This document shows, piece by piece, positions 39,338 through 50,841 of a stretch of DNA of 64,000 nt (its first letter is position 1; every line of letters starts with the position of its first letter). The translations under genes and the position numbers were made by a program. The stretch lies in assembly GCF_009769735.1 (NCBI RefSeq), contig NZ_WSRO01000002.1, positions 4,848,001 to 4,912,000 of the forward strand, in the 5' to 3' direction. A model generated the notes under the pieces. That model had not been told where the DNA came from. It was given only the letters and a program-made list of their open reading frames with translations, and ran no database searches. The DNA is from Streptomyces sp. BA2. Its GTDB lineage: Bacteria > Actinomycetota > Actinomycetes > Streptomycetales > Streptomycetaceae.

Positions 39338-39987
39338 GTATCGAAGGGCGTCCCAGCCGCATCCTCGTCGTCGACAACTACGACAGCTTCGTCTTCAACC
39401 TCGTCCAGTACCTCTACCAGCTCGGCGCCGAGTGCGAGGTCCTGCGCAACGACGAGGTCGAGCTGCGCCACGCGCAGGACGGCTTCGACGGCGTCCTGCT
39501 GTCGCCGGGACCTGGCACGCCCGAGCAGGCGGGGGTCTGCGTCGACATGGTGCGGCACTGCGCCGGCACCGGTGTGCCCGTGTTCGGCGTCTGCCTCGGC
39601 ATGCAGTCGATGGCGGTGGCGTACGGCGGAGTGGTGGACCGTGCGCCGGAGTTGCTGCACGGCAAGACGTCCCCGGTGGTCCACGAGGGCAAGGGCGTCT
39701 TCGCCGGTCTTCCGTCGCCGTTCACCGCGACGCGCTATCACTCGCTCGCCGCCGAGCCGGCCACGGTTCCGGCCGAGCTGGAGGTGACCGCGCGTACGGC
39801 GGACGGCACCATCATGGGCCTGCGCCACCGTGAACTGCCGGTCGAGGGCGTGCAGTTCCACCCCGAGTCCGTGCTCACCGAGCACGGCCACCGCATGCTC
39901 GCCAACTGGCTGGTGGAGTGCGGGGACACGGGAGCCATTGGTCGATCGAGTGGTCTTGCCCCGGTGGTGGGCAGGGCCACGGCGTGA
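39334..39987 (+). CDS. pabA: Aminodeoxychorismate/anthranilate synthase glutaminase component
   Basis: A class I glutamine amidotransferase of 217 residues that frees ammonia from glutamine for p-aminobenzoate (folate) or anthranilate synthesis. It starts MSIEGRPSRILVVDNYDSFV. The triad is Cys in VFGVCLGMQSM and His-x-Glu in VQFHPESVL. The GTG start overlaps the small gene before it, and the stop overlaps the next sortase gene as GTGA. It therefore sits inside the sortase operon. The large subunit is not in the window. The true partner, and thus PabA or TrpG role, is inferred. Confidence 0.9.
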   Translation: MSIEGRPSRILVVDNYDSFVFNLVQYLYQLGAECEVLRNDEVELRHAQDGFDGVLLSPGPGTPEQAGVCVDMVRHCAGTGVPVFGVCLGMQSMAVAYGGVVDRAPELLHGKTSPVVHEGKGVFAGLPSPFTATRYHSLAAEPATVPAELEVTARTADGTIMGLRHRELPVEGVQFHPESVLTEHGHRMLANWLVECGDTGAIGRSSGLAPVVGRATA

Positions 39988-41273
39988 CCGCGTTGCGCCC
40001 CGAGCGCGATTCCTCCGGAGTTCCGTACGACGAGCAGTACGCGTCGTACGGGGAGCCTGGGGCGTTTGAGGAGCCCGGGGCGTTCGAGGCGGCTGTCGAT
40101 CACCTTGCTGATCCGCTGACCGATCCGCTGACCGATCCGCTGACCGATCCGCTGCCGGGCCAGCGGGGTCAGCATCCTTCGCCGTGGTTCCGCAGCGGGC
40201 CCGCCGAGCCGGAGCCGCAGCCCGCGCCTCCGCCTCTTCCGGAGCCTGAGCAGCCCCAGGAGCAGGAGTGGTACGACCCCGAGGGGTACGCCCGCGACTG
40301 GTACGGGGAGCAGCAGCCGCAGGAACCCACGTACGAGCAGCTGTACGGCGCGTACGCCCCTCAGCGGCAGCCACAACCGCAGCCTCCAGTCGACGACGAG
40401 ACCGTGGGCCTGCGGACCGCGGACACCCGCCGAATAGCCGAGCCAGAGCCCGAGCCCCAGCCCGAGCCCGAGCGCCCCACGGGGGGCCGGGCCGCCCGCC
40501 GCAAGGCCGCCAAGAAGGGCGCCCCTCAGCAGCCCTCCACGGCAGCGTCCGCCGCCCCCCTCTCCCGCGTGGAGGCCCGTCGCGCCGAGCGTGCGCGCAA
40601 GCCCTCCGCGGGCGCCGTGGCGAGCCGGGGGATCGGCGAATTGTTCATCACGGTCGGCGTGCTGATGCTTCTCTTCGTCACCTACCAGCTGTGGTGGACG
40701 AACATCCGCGCCCACCAGCAGGCCAACGGCGCCGCCAGCGACCTCCAGGAGAAGTGGGCGAAGGGCAAGGGCAAGCCGGGCGCCTTCGAGCCAGGACAGG
40801 GCTTCGCGCTCCTGCACATCCCTCGCCTCGACGTGGTCGTGCCGATCGCCGAAGGCATCGACAAGTCGGGGGTCCTGGACCGCGGCATGGTCGGGCACTA
40901 CAACGAGGGCGGCACCAAGACGCCCATGCCGGACGCCAAGAAGGGCAACTTCGCGGTCGCCGGGCATCGCAACACCCATGGTGAGCCGTTCCGTTACATC
41001 AATCAGCTCGAACCGGGCGACCCCATCATCGTCGAGACGCAGGACAAGTACTTCGTCTACAAGATGGCGAGCATCCTGCCGCAGACCCAGCCCAACAACA
41101 TCTCCGTGATCGGGCCCGTCCCGCCGGGGTCGGGCTTCACCAAACCGGGCCGGTACATCACACTGACCACCTGCACCCCGGAATTCACGAGTAAGTATCG
41201 AATGATCGTCTGGGGCAAGATGGTCGAGGAACGACCGCGCAGCAAGGGCAAACCGAGCGCGCTCGTCAACTAG
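39984..41273 (+). CDS. Class E sortase with long cytoplasmic N-terminus (second)
   Basis: The 429-residue protein has about 210 cytoplasmic residues rich in Pro, Glu and Gln, then a basic patch, one membrane helix (ELFITVGVLMLLFVTYQLWW) and the sortase domain. Catalytic residues are His in AVAGHRNTHGEPF, Cys in ITLTTCTPEF and Arg in KYRMIVWG. The GTG start overlaps pabA (GTGA). A 12-bp DNA repeat encodes DPLT three times (40110-40157). It corresponds by order to SrtE1/SrtE2-type enzymes of S. coelicolor. Confidence 0.93.
   Translation: MTALRPERDSSGVPYDEQYASYGEPGAFEEPGAFEAAVDHLADPLTDPLTDPLTDPLPGQRGQHPSPWFRSGPAEPEPQPAPPPLPEPEQPQEQEWYDPEGYARDWYGEQQPQEPTYEQLYGAYAPQRQPQPQPPVDDETVGLRTADTRRIAEPEPEPQPEPERPTGGRAARRKAAKKGAPQQPSTAASAAPLSRVEARRAERARKPSAGAVASRGIGELFITVGVLMLLFVTYQLWWTNIRAHQQANGAASDLQEKWAKGKGKPGAFEPGQGFALLHIPRLDVVVPIAEGIDKSGVLDRGMVGHYNEGGTKTPMPDAKKGNFAVAGHRNTHGEPFRYINQLEPGDPIIVETQDKYFVYKMASILPQTQPNNISVIGPVPPGSGFTKPGRYITLTTCTPEFTSKYRMIVWGKMVEERPRSKGKPSALVN
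40110..40157 (+). repeat. 12-bp tandem repeat in the second sortase gene
   Basis: GATCCGCTGACC occurs three times and then once with one end changed, coding DPLTDPLTDPLTDPLP in frame. It lies in the disordered N-terminus, so copy number can vary without breaking the enzyme. Confidence 0.9.
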
Positions 41274-41297
41274 AACGGTGAGAACGGGGCAGATCCA

Positions 41298-42044
41298 GTG
41301 GCAGCGACGACCGACCACGCCGACCACGACGAGGAGCGGGCCGAGGCGCCCGCACCCGTGCGCGCACCGCGGCCGCGGGGACGCGGACCCATCGCCACGG
41401 CGGTCAGCGTCTTCGGCGAACTCCTCATCACCGCGGGCCTGGTGCTCGGACTCTTCGTCGTCTACTCCCTGTGGTGGACCAACGTCGTCGCGGACCGCGA
41501 GGCGCACAAGCAGGGCGACCGGGTGCGCGACCGCTGGGCGGGCGGCCCGGGGAACCTGAACACCAAGGACGGCATCGGCTTCCTGCACGTGCCCGCGATG
41601 GGCAACGGCGACATCCTGGTCAAGAAGGGCACGGGCAGCAAGGAGCTCAACAACGGCGTCGCGGGCTACTACGAGGACCCGATCAAGTCGGCCCTTCCCC
41701 AGGACAAGGAAGGCAACTTCACGCTGGCCGCGCACCGCGACGGCCACGGCGCGAAGTTCCACAAGATCGACAAGATCAAGAAGGGCGACGCGATCGTCTT
41801 CGAGTCCCGGGACAAGTGGTACGTGTACAAGGTGTACTCGACGCTGCCCGAGACCTCGAAGTACAACGTGAACGTCCTGAACCCGGTCCCGAAGGAATCA
41901 GGCGCCAAGAAGCCCGGCCGCTACATCACCCTGACGACGTGCACGCCGGTCTACACGTCCAACTACCGCTACGTGGTGTGGGGCGAGCTGGAGCGCATCG
42001 AGAAGGTCGACAACAAGCGGACGCCGCCGGCGGAGCTGGACTGA
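41298..42044 (+). CDS. Class E sortase (third)
   Basis: The 248-residue protein has a short charged N-terminus, one membrane helix (ELLITAGLVLGLFVVYSLWW) and a sortase domain with catalytic His in TLAAHRDGHGAKF, Cys in ITLTTCTPVY and Arg in NYRYVVWGEL. It starts 24 bp after the second sortase gene, in the same operon. Its sortase core resembles the second copy more than the first, suggesting local duplication. Confidence 0.93.
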   Translation: MAATTDHADHDEERAEAPAPVRAPRPRGRGPIATAVSVFGELLITAGLVLGLFVVYSLWWTNVVADREAHKQGDRVRDRWAGGPGNLNTKDGIGFLHVPAMGNGDILVKKGTGSKELNNGVAGYYEDPIKSALPQDKEGNFTLAAHRDGHGAKFHKIDKIKKGDAIVFESRDKWYVYKVYSTLPETSKYNVNVLNPVPKESGAKKPGRYITLTTCTPVYTSNYRYVVWGELERIEKVDNKRTPPAELD

Positions 42045-42071
42045 CTCCGGCACCGCACACAGAACGCATGA

Positions 42072-42116
42072 AAGGGGCCCCGGACGCCGCCTAGCAGGCG
42101 GCGTCCGGGGCCCCTT
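42072..42116. terminator. Strong bidirectional terminator between sortase and pknB genes
   Basis: A perfect 21-bp stem with a 3-nt loop (42072-42092 with 42096-42116), starting AAGGGGCCCCGG. It lies between two convergent operons and can end both. Confidence 0.92.
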
Positions 42117-42153
42117 CCGTGTACTACGTGTACTCCGTGTACTGAGGCGCGAA

Positions 42154-44160
<2,007 letters not shown>

Positions 44161-44328
44161 AGCTAATCCAGCCCTCTCCGTCAGTCCCGACCGCACCCTT
44201 GTGTGGTCCGGCGGTGTGCTGTCCGGGCATACCGTACCCGGCTCGCCTTACGTGACCCGGCCACGACCGTCACCCGATACAGGACCGGTATCGCAACGTG
44301 CACTGATGTGAAGAGGCCGTGACGGGGG

Positions 44329-45792
44329 TCACTTCTTGCTGTCGAGAACCGCCTTCATCACGTCCCTGGCGATCGGGGCGGCCAGACCGCCACCGGAGAT
44401 GTCGTCGCGGCTGGCCTTGCTGTCCTCGACGACCACGGCGACGGCCACCGGCGAACCGGAGTCGGTCTTGGCGTAGCTGATGAACCAGGCGTAGGGATTT
44501 TCGCTGTTGTCGACGCCGTGCTGGGCCGTACCGGTCTTGCCGCCGACCGTGACGCCGGGGATCTTGGCGTTCGTGCCGGTGCCGTCGTTGATCACCGTCT
44601 GCATCATGTCCTGCAGCTTCTGGGCGTTCTCCTCGGAGAGCGGCCGGCTCATCTCCTTGGGCGCGTGCTTCTCGATCACGTCCAGGTTCGGGGCCTGCAG
44701 CTCGCTCACCATGTACGGCTCCATCAGCTTGCCGTCATTGGCGATGGCCGAAGCGACCATCGCCATCTGCAGCGGCGTCGCGGCCGTCTCGAACTGGCCG
44801 ATGGAGGAGAGCGCGGTCTGCGGCCTGTCCATCTTCTCGGGGAAGACGGAGGCGTTCGAACGGACCGGCACGAACTGCTCTTCGTTGAAGCCGAACTTCT
44901 CGGCCGTCTCGAGCATCTTGTCCTTGCCGAGGTCCGAGCCGATCTTGCCGAAGACGGTGTTGCAGGACACCCGCAGCGCCTCACGCAGCGAGGCGTTCTT
45001 GCAGGGGATGTTGCCCTCGTTCGGCAGCGGGGTCTGAGTGTCGGGCATCGTCCAGGGCAGCGGCGACTTGGTCGGCGCGTCGATGTCCTTGTAGAGGTCG
45101 TGCTCCAGGGCCGCCGCCGCGGTCACCGCCTTGAAGGTGGAGCCCGGCGGGTACGTCTCGCGCAGGGCGCGGTTGAGCATCGGCTGGTCTTTGTCCTTGT
45201 CCAGCTTCCCGAACTGCTCGGCTTCCTCGTTCGTGTTGCCCGCGAAGGTCGAGGGGTCGTACGAAGGAGCGGAAGCCAGGGCCAGGATCGCGCCGGTCGA
45301 CGGGTCGATCGCGGCGACGGCGCCCTTGCCGCGGCCCTTCAGACCGTCGTACGCGGCCTTCTGCGCGGCCGCGTTGAGCGTCGTGACGGCGTTGCCGCCC
45401 TCCTTCTTCTTGCCCGTGATCATGTCCAGGCTGCGGGTGAAGAAAAGGCGGTCGTCGTTGCCGGTGAGGATGCCGTCCTCGATGGACTCGATCTGCGTGG
45501 CGCCGATGCGCTGCGAGGCGAAGCCGGTGACGGGGGACCACATGGGCCCGTTCTTGTACGTCCTCTTGTACTTGTAGTCACCGCTGCCGGCCTCTTTGGA
45601 CCCGGTGATCGCCTTGCCGTCGACGATGATGTCGCCGCGCGGCTGGGCGTACCGCTCGATGGAGACGCGGCGGTTCTTGTCATGCTCGGCCAGGGTGTCG
45701 GCCTGTACGTACTGAAGCCAGTTGTCCCTGGCGAGCAGGGCGAGGACGAGCAGCCCGCAGAAGATCGCGATCCGGCGCAGGGGCTTGTTCAC
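44329..45792 (-). CDS. pbpA: Penicillin-binding protein A (class B transpeptidase)
   Basis: The 487-residue enzyme cross-links peptidoglycan. It has an N-terminal membrane anchor (IAIFCGLLVLALLARDNWLQ), a dimerisation region and the transpeptidase domain with the nucleophile motif STFK, SCN and KTGT. The GTG start overlaps the rodA stop as GTGA, so it is made with its SEDS partner. Length and order match PbpA of other actinobacteria, a target of PknB signalling. Confidence 0.95.
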   Translation of the reverse strand: MNKPLRRIAIFCGLLVLALLARDNWLQYVQADTLAEHDKNRRVSIERYAQPRGDIIVDGKAITGSKEAGSGDYKYKRTYKNGPMWSPVTGFASQRIGATQIESIEDGILTGNDDRLFFTRSLDMITGKKKEGGNAVTTLNAAAQKAAYDGLKGRGKGAVAAIDPSTGAILALASAPSYDPSTFAGNTNEEAEQFGKLDKDKDQPMLNRALRETYPPGSTFKAVTAAAALEHDLYKDIDAPTKSPLPWTMPDTQTPLPNEGNIPCKNASLREALRVSCNTVFGKIGSDLGKDKMLETAEKFGFNEEQFVPVRSNASVFPEKMDRPQTALSSIGQFETAATPLQMAMVASAIANDGKLMEPYMVSELQAPNLDVIEKHAPKEMSRPLSEENAQKLQDMMQTVINDGTGTNAKIPGVTVGGKTGTAQHGVDNSENPYAWFISYAKTDSGSPVAVAVVVEDSKASRDDISGGGLAAPIARDVMKAVLDSKK

Positions 45793-47216
45793 GGTCGGAC
45801 CACCTGGGTCATCTCGGCGTCGGGGTTGGGGGCGGGGGCCGGCGCGGGGCGTCGTGCGGTGTCACTGATACGGATGAGGATGCCGATGAGGGCCCAGTTG
45901 GCGATCACGGAGGAACCGCCGTTCGCGAGGAACGGCATGGTCATACCGGTCAGCGGGATCAGACCCATGACGCCGCCGGAGACCACGAACACCTGGATGG
46001 CGAAGGCCCCGGACAGACCGATCGCCAGAAGCTTGCCGAACGGGTCGCGGGCGGCGAGCGCGGTGCGCACACCGCGCTCCACGATCAGCCCGTAGATCAG
46101 CAGGATCGCCATGACACCGGCCAGACCCAGCTCCTCGCCGAAGGTGGCGAGGATGAAGTCGGAGTTGGCGGCGAAGCCGATCAGGTCCGAGTGGCCCTGA
46201 CCGAGGCCGGTGCCGAGCACGCCGCCCGAGCCGAACGCCATCAGGGACTGGGCGATCTGGTCACTGCCCGTGGAGGCGATGACAGCGTCCGAGAACGGGT
46301 TCAGCCAGGCGTCCACACGCTCCTGCACGTGCGGCTCGAACGTGGCCACACCCACGGCGCCGACGGAGGACATCACCAGACCGAACACGATCCAGCTGGT
46401 GCGCTCCGTGGCGACGTACAGCATCACGACGAACATGCCGAAGAACAGCAGCGACGTACCGAGGTCCGTCTCGAAGACCAGGATCAGGATGGACATCGCC
46501 CAGACGACGATGATCGGGCCGAGGTCACGGCCACGCGGCAGGTACATGCCCATGAAACGGCGGCTCGCCAGGGCGAGCGCGTCGCGTTTCACCATGAGAT
46601 AGCCCGCGAAGAAGATCGCGATGACGATCTTCGCGAACTCACCTGGCTGGATGGAGAAACCGGCGACGCTGATCCAGATCCTGGCGCCGAAGATGTTCAT
46701 GCCGAGCCCCGGCACGAGCGGCAGCAGCAGCAGAACGAGGGCCGCGACCATCGAGATGTACGTGTAGCGCTGCAGGACGCGGTGGTCCTTGAGCAGCAGC
46801 AGCACGGCTACGAAGAGCGCGATGCCGATGGCCGAGAACATCAGCTGCTTCGGCGCCGAAGGGCTGAAGGATCCGGTCGCCGCCTTGGCGAGGTTCTGCA
46901 GCTTCTCCGACTGGTCGAGGCGCCAGATGACCACCAGACCGAGGCCGTTGAGCAGCGTCGCGAGCGGCAGCAGCAGCGGGTCCGCGTAGGGCGCGAACCT
47001 GCGCACCACGATGTGGCCGACGGCAGCGAGCAGTCCGAGCCCGCAGCCGTAGCCGAGCATGCCGGACGGCAGCTCGCCGTCGATCGCGAGGCCTACGTTG
47101 ATGTAGGCGAACAGCGGGATGACGACGGCGAACGCGAGGAGCGCGAGCTCGGTGTTGCGCCTGCTCGGCGCCCCGATCGCGCCGATGGTCGACGTGTGTG
47201 TAGTGCTACTGCTCAT
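45789..47216 (-). CDS. rodA: SEDS family peptidoglycan glycosyltransferase RodA/FtsW
   Basis: The 475-residue protein has ten or more membrane helices and the SEDS signatures GARIWISVAGFSIQPGEFAK and GLIPLTGMTMPFLANGGSS. SEDS proteins polymerise lipid II with a class B PBP, here pbpA, overlapping by 4 bp. ATG 47216 is chosen; a TTG three codons upstream is also possible and has a nearer G-rich stretch. Local elongation or spore-wall role is inferred. Confidence 0.94.
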   Translation of the reverse strand: MSSSTTHTSTIGAIGAPSRRNTELALLAFAVVIPLFAYINVGLAIDGELPSGMLGYGCGLGLLAAVGHIVVRRFAPYADPLLLPLATLLNGLGLVVIWRLDQSEKLQNLAKAATGSFSPSAPKQLMFSAIGIALFVAVLLLLKDHRVLQRYTYISMVAALVLLLLPLVPGLGMNIFGARIWISVAGFSIQPGEFAKIVIAIFFAGYLMVKRDALALASRRFMGMYLPRGRDLGPIIVVWAMSILILVFETDLGTSLLFFGMFVVMLYVATERTSWIVFGLVMSSVGAVGVATFEPHVQERVDAWLNPFSDAVIASTGSDQIAQSLMAFGSGGVLGTGLGQGHSDLIGFAANSDFILATFGEELGLAGVMAILLIYGLIVERGVRTALAARDPFGKLLAIGLSGAFAIQVFVVSGGVMGLIPLTGMTMPFLANGGSSVIANWALIGILIRISDTARRPAPAPAPNPDAEMTQVVRP

Positions 47217-47242
47217 GGCGTGCAAAGGCCCCCAACGGCTGC

Positions 47243-48799
47243 TTACTGCTTACCGCACAGTGGGACCAGCTTCTCCTCGTCCTCGGAGAGGCTGGGGCCG
47301 GGTGTGGGAGTCGGTGCGGTCTTGGACTTGTTCTTGTCGGTCGAGCTGTTCTTGTCGTTTGTGCCGTTCGTGCCGTTCTTGTCCGCCGGATCGGTCGGAT
47401 CGTCGGTGGGCGCCTTGGCCGACAGGCCGGTCGTGCCGCCCGCCTCGCCCTCACCGGGCTTGGCGTTCTCGCGCTCGGCCTCGCGGCGCTTGGCGTCCTT
47501 CTCACAGGCCGATGCCTGCAGGCCGAGCTCCTCGATCTTGCTCTTGGCGTCGTCGAGATTGCCCTCGGGGATGGTCCCCTCGACCTGCTTGCGCTGGTAC
47601 GGCGGCAGGTACTTGAGTTCGATCTTGGGGTAGTTCTCCTCGACCTTCGACAGGCTGACCCACGCCAGATCCTGGTCGATGCCGCGGTACAGGGCGACGT
47701 TCTCGTCGTTCGTGCCTACGTAGTACTGGGTCTGGGTCCAGCGGTAGCCGCCATACAGGCCGCCGCCGATGACCGCCAGGGCGAGCACGGTGTAGAGCGA
47801 TCTCTTGAGCCACTTGCGGCCGCCGCCGGGCTTCACGAAGTCCTCGTCGCTGTACGCGCCGAAGCTCCCCTCGGGAGCGTAACTCGCCGTGTCGCCGCTT
47901 CCGGGCGGCCCGAAGCCGCCTCCGGAGGGCTGCGGCGGCACGGGGCGGCCCAGGCCGGACGCGCGGCCCGCGGGCGTCTGCATGGCGCCGTCATCCTGCG
48001 CCTGGAGCTGGTTCTCGGCGACAGCGCCGACGACCACGGGGGTGTCGGAGAGCTGTCCCGCGAGGGTGTCGCCGCTGTCGATGTCCAGGACGTCGGCGAC
48101 GATCACCGTGATGTTGTCGGGGCCGCCGCCGCGCAGCGCGAGCTGGATGAGCTCCTGCACGGTCTCCTGGGGGCCCTGGTAGCTCGCGAGGGTGTCTTCC
48201 ATCGTCTGGTGCGACACGACGCCGGAGAGACCGTCCGAGCAGATCAAGTAGCGGTCGCCGGCACGGACTTCACGGATGGAGAGGTCCGGCTCGACGTGCT
48301 CACCACTGCCCAGCGCGCGCATCAGCAAGGAGCGCTGCGGGTGGGTGGTGGCCTCCTCCTCGGTGATCCGGCCCTCGTCCACCAGACGCTGCACCCAGGT
48401 GTGGTCCTGGGTGATCTGCGTGAGAACGCCGTCCCGAAGGAGGTAGGCGCGTGAATCACCGACGTGTACGAGGCCCAGGCGCTGCCCCGTCCACAGCAAC
48501 GCGGTCAGGGTCGTCCCCATGCCCTCGAGCTGGGGGTCCTCCTCGACCATCAGACGCAGCTGGTCGTTGGCGCGCTGCACGGCGGTGCCGAGCGACGTGA
48601 GGATGTCCGATCCCGGCACGTCGTCGTCGAGGGTGACGAGCGTCGAGATCACCTCGGAGCTCGCCACCTCACCCGCGGCCTGGCCCCCCATGCCGTCGGC
48701 GATCGCGAGGAGACGCGGACCGGCGTAACCGGAGTCCTCGTTCCCCTCCCGGATCATGCCTTTGTGCGATCCGGCGGCGAAGCGCAAAGACAGACTCAT
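47243..48799 (-). CDS. pstP: PP2C-type Ser/Thr protein phosphatase PstP
   Basis: PstP removes phosphates placed by PknB-type kinases. The 518-residue protein has a PP2C domain (1-235) with metal-binding motifs REGNEDSGY, IADGMGG, HVGDSRAYLL, CSDGLSGVV and GGPDNITVIV. A linker and one membrane helix (YTVLALAVIGGGLYGGYRW) lead to an external domain with a charged, Thr/Lys-rich tail. ATG 48799 with GAGG just upstream gives the family start MSLSLRFAAGSHKGM. It completes the kinase/phosphatase pair in this operon. Confidence 0.95.
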   Translation of the reverse strand: MSLSLRFAAGSHKGMIREGNEDSGYAGPRLLAIADGMGGQAAGEVASSEVISTLVTLDDDVPGSDILTSLGTAVQRANDQLRLMVEEDPQLEGMGTTLTALLWTGQRLGLVHVGDSRAYLLRDGVLTQITQDHTWVQRLVDEGRITEEEATTHPQRSLLMRALGSGEHVEPDLSIREVRAGDRYLICSDGLSGVVSHQTMEDTLASYQGPQETVQELIQLALRGGGPDNITVIVADVLDIDSGDTLAGQLSDTPVVVGAVAENQLQAQDDGAMQTPAGRASGLGRPVPPQPSGGGFGPPGSGDTASYAPEGSFGAYSDEDFVKPGGGRKWLKRSLYTVLALAVIGGGLYGGYRWTQTQYYVGTNDENVALYRGIDQDLAWVSLSKVEENYPKIELKYLPPYQRKQVEGTIPEGNLDDAKSKIEELGLQASACEKDAKRREAERENAKPGEGEAGGTTGLSAKAPTDDPTDPADKNGTNGTNDKNSSTDKNKSKTAPTPTPGPSLSEDEEKLVPLCGKQ

Positions 48800-48919
48800 G
48801 CGCACCTCGCCCGTCGGCTCCGGGTACATCCGCACGGTGCCCACCCTCCGGTCGGGAGCGCGCTGGCGTCCAGTGTGTGGACCGCGTCGGCTCGCTCGCT
48901 CCGCTCGCTCATTGTCGTA

Positions 48920-49444
48920 CTACTTCCGCAGCTCGATGACGGTCTTGCCGATGCGGATCGGCGCGCCCAGCGGAACGGGCGTCGGGGTGGTGAGTCGGGT
49001 CCGGTCGAGATACGTGCCGTTGGTGGACCCGAGATCCTCGACGATCCACTGGCCGTCACGGTCCGGGTAGATCCTGGCATGCCTGCTGGACGCGTAGTCG
49101 TCGTCAAGGACGATCGTCGAATCGTGCGCTCGGCCCAGCGAGATCGTCTGACCCTGCAGGGCGACCGTCGTGCCCGCGAGGATCCCTTCGGATACGACCA
49201 GCTTGCTGGGGGCGCCACGGCGCTGCCGCCCGCCGCCCTGCTGCTGGCGCTGGGGAGGTGGTGTGGCCGCCGGCTGTTGCTGGCGGGCGGCCTGCTGCGG
49301 ACGCGCGTTCTCACGGCGCGAACCGCGCTGTGTGACGCGCGTACCGAACAGGTCGCTACGGATGACCTGGACGGCCACGATCACGAACAGCCACAGAACG
49401 GCTAGGAAACCCAACCGCATGACCGTCAGGGTCAGCTCTGACAT
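48920..49444 (-). CDS. fhaB: FhaB (FipA-type) membrane FHA-domain protein
   Basis: The 174-residue protein has an N-terminal membrane helix (LGFLAVLWLFVIVAVQVI), a Gln/Pro-rich linker and a C-terminal FHA domain with the phosphothreonine-binding residues of GRAHDSTIVLDDDYASSRHA and LGSTNGTYLD. It should read PknB-made phosphothreonines. It sits 10 bp after fhaA and 120 bp before pstP. Confidence 0.94.
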   Translation of the reverse strand: MSELTLTVMRLGFLAVLWLFVIVAVQVIRSDLFGTRVTQRGSRRENARPQQAARQQQPAATPPPQRQQQGGGRQRRGAPSKLVVSEGILAGTTVALQGQTISLGRAHDSTIVLDDDYASSRHARIYPDRDGQWIVEDLGSTNGTYLDRTRLTTPTPVPLGAPIRIGKTVIELRK

Positions 49445-49454
49445 TGCCCCCGCT

Positions 49455-50348
49455 TCACCCTTCGGCTTGCCGGTAAACGATGGTGGTTTGGCCCACGACG
49501 ATCCGCGAGCCGTCGCGGAGCGTAGCGCGGGTGGTGTGCTGCCCGTCTACCACGATGCCGTTGGTAGACCCGAGATCCTGGATCGTCGAGGGCGTTCCGG
49601 TCCGGATCTCACAGTGCCGGCGCGATACGCCGGGGTCGTCGATCCGCACATCGGCGTCGGTGCTGCGACCCAGCACCAGCGTCGGGCGGGAGATCTGATG
49701 GCGATTGCCGTTGATCTCGATCCAGCGCCGCACCTGCGCACCCGGAAGAGGTCCGGCGCCGGGCCCCTGAGGGCGGTTCGGTGCCGGTGCGGGCCCGCCC
49801 GCACGGCCACCCGGGGGCGGCGCGGCGGGCATGGGGGGAGCACCGGCGGGCTGAGCGGGCTGTGGGTAGCCGTAGCCACCGCCGGCGCCGCCCGCAGGGG
49901 GTCTGGCGGGGCTGTGGCCCGCGCCCGTGGGGCCCGAAGGGCCGGCCGGGGCGCGCTCGGGGCTCTGCGAGGTGCTGGACGCGAGCGTGCGGCTGCGCAC
50001 CCGGTACAGACCCGTGTCGAGATCCTCGGCCTTCTCCAGATGGACCTTGATGGGGCCCATGAAGCTGTACCGCTGCTGCTTGGCGTACTCGCGCACCATC
50101 CCGGAGAGCTCGTCGCCGAGCTGCCCCGAGTAGGGGCTCAGGCGCTCGAAGTCGGGCGCGCTGAGCTCCACGATGAAGTCATTGGGGACGACCGTCCGCT
50201 CGCGGTTCCAGATCGTCGCGTTGTTGTCGCACTCGCGCTGGAGGGCGCCGGCGATCTCGACGGGCTGAACCTCGGACTTGAACACCTTGGCGAAGGTGCC
50301 GTTGACGAGACCTTCGAGTCGCTGCTCGAACTTCTTCATGACTCCCAT
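49455..50348 (-). CDS. fhaA: FhaA, DUF3662 and FHA-domain protein
   Basis: The 297-residue protein has an N-terminal DUF3662 domain (MKKFEQRLEGLVNGTFAKVF, residues 1-125), a Pro/Gly-rich linker and a C-terminal FHA domain (GRSTDADVRIDDPGVSRRHC, LGSTNGIVVDG). In mycobacteria FhaA binds the phosphorylated pseudokinase domain of MviN; the matching pseudokinase is at 4449-6158 here. GGAGGAGG before ATG 50348 supports that start over the ATG at 50339. It is first in the operon. Confidence 0.94.
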   Translation of the reverse strand: MGVMKKFEQRLEGLVNGTFAKVFKSEVQPVEIAGALQRECDNNATIWNRERTVVPNDFIVELSAPDFERLSPYSGQLGDELSGMVREYAKQQRYSFMGPIKVHLEKAEDLDTGLYRVRSRTLASSTSQSPERAPAGPSGPTGAGHSPARPPAGGAGGGYGYPQPAQPAGAPPMPAAPPPGGRAGGPAPAPNRPQGPGAGPLPGAQVRRWIEINGNRHQISRPTLVLGRSTDADVRIDDPGVSRRHCEIRTGTPSTIQDLGSTNGIVVDGQHTTRATLRDGSRIVVGQTTIVYRQAEG

Positions 50349-50750
50349 GGGGCACCTCCTCCGTCGTAGTCATCCTGGTACTGCTTACTGATCGTATCCA
50401 CGCGCCGGGAAATCGGCTGGTTCCCCCTGTCCGCCCAGTCGATGAGTGTCGCCTCTCACAAGACATGCCCGCACCAGGGTTCCGGGATCCTTCCGGGCTC
50501 CTCTCAGGCTCCTCTACCAGGGATCGTAGAGGGGGCCTCAAACCAGTGTCGCGCACCCGACTGCGGACCTTCGCCGGGTACGGCGCAAGTCGGTCGGTCG
50601 GCCCCGGATCTCTCCGGATCACCTGGGCAGGTGCCCCCGAATACGGATGTGAATCCACCCTCGGCAGCGTGCTAATCTTCTGGATGTCGGCAGGCGCTCG
50701 CACCACACAGTGTTCGCACCAAGCGGTGAGAGACCCAAGACAACACCCAT
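50349..50750. other. Intergenic region with divergent promoters of the fhaA operon and tRNA-Leu
   Basis: A 402-bp gap with no convincing gene. The fhaA operon promoter should lie at about 50360-50420 (minus strand), where AT-rich words such as GATCGTATCC occur. The tRNA-Leu promoter should lie near 50650-50700; GTGCTAATCT at 50669-50678 resembles a -10 region. No repeat or operator stands out. Confidence 0.5.
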
Positions 50751-50837
50751 GCGCGGGTGGCGGAATAGGCAGACGCGCTGGATTCAGGTTCCAGTGCCCG
50801 AAAGGGCGTGGGGGTTCAACTCCCCCCTCGCGCACCA
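50751..50837 (+). tRNA. tRNA-Leu (CAG)
   Basis: An 87-nt class II tRNA with a long variable arm (GTGCCCGAAAGGGCGT). Acceptor GCGCGGG pairs with CTCGCGC with one G-T. The anticodon loop TTCAGGT has CAG at 50785-50787 and the T arm is GGGGGTTCAACTCCCCC. Unlike the other two tRNAs here, CCA is encoded (50835-50837). Confidence 0.96.
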
Positions 50838-50841
50838 TGTG

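Noticed and set aside
40110..40157. Short tandem repeats as a CRISPR array
   Set aside because: Units are 12 bp without spacers and lie in frame in a sortase gene. No cas genes are in the window.
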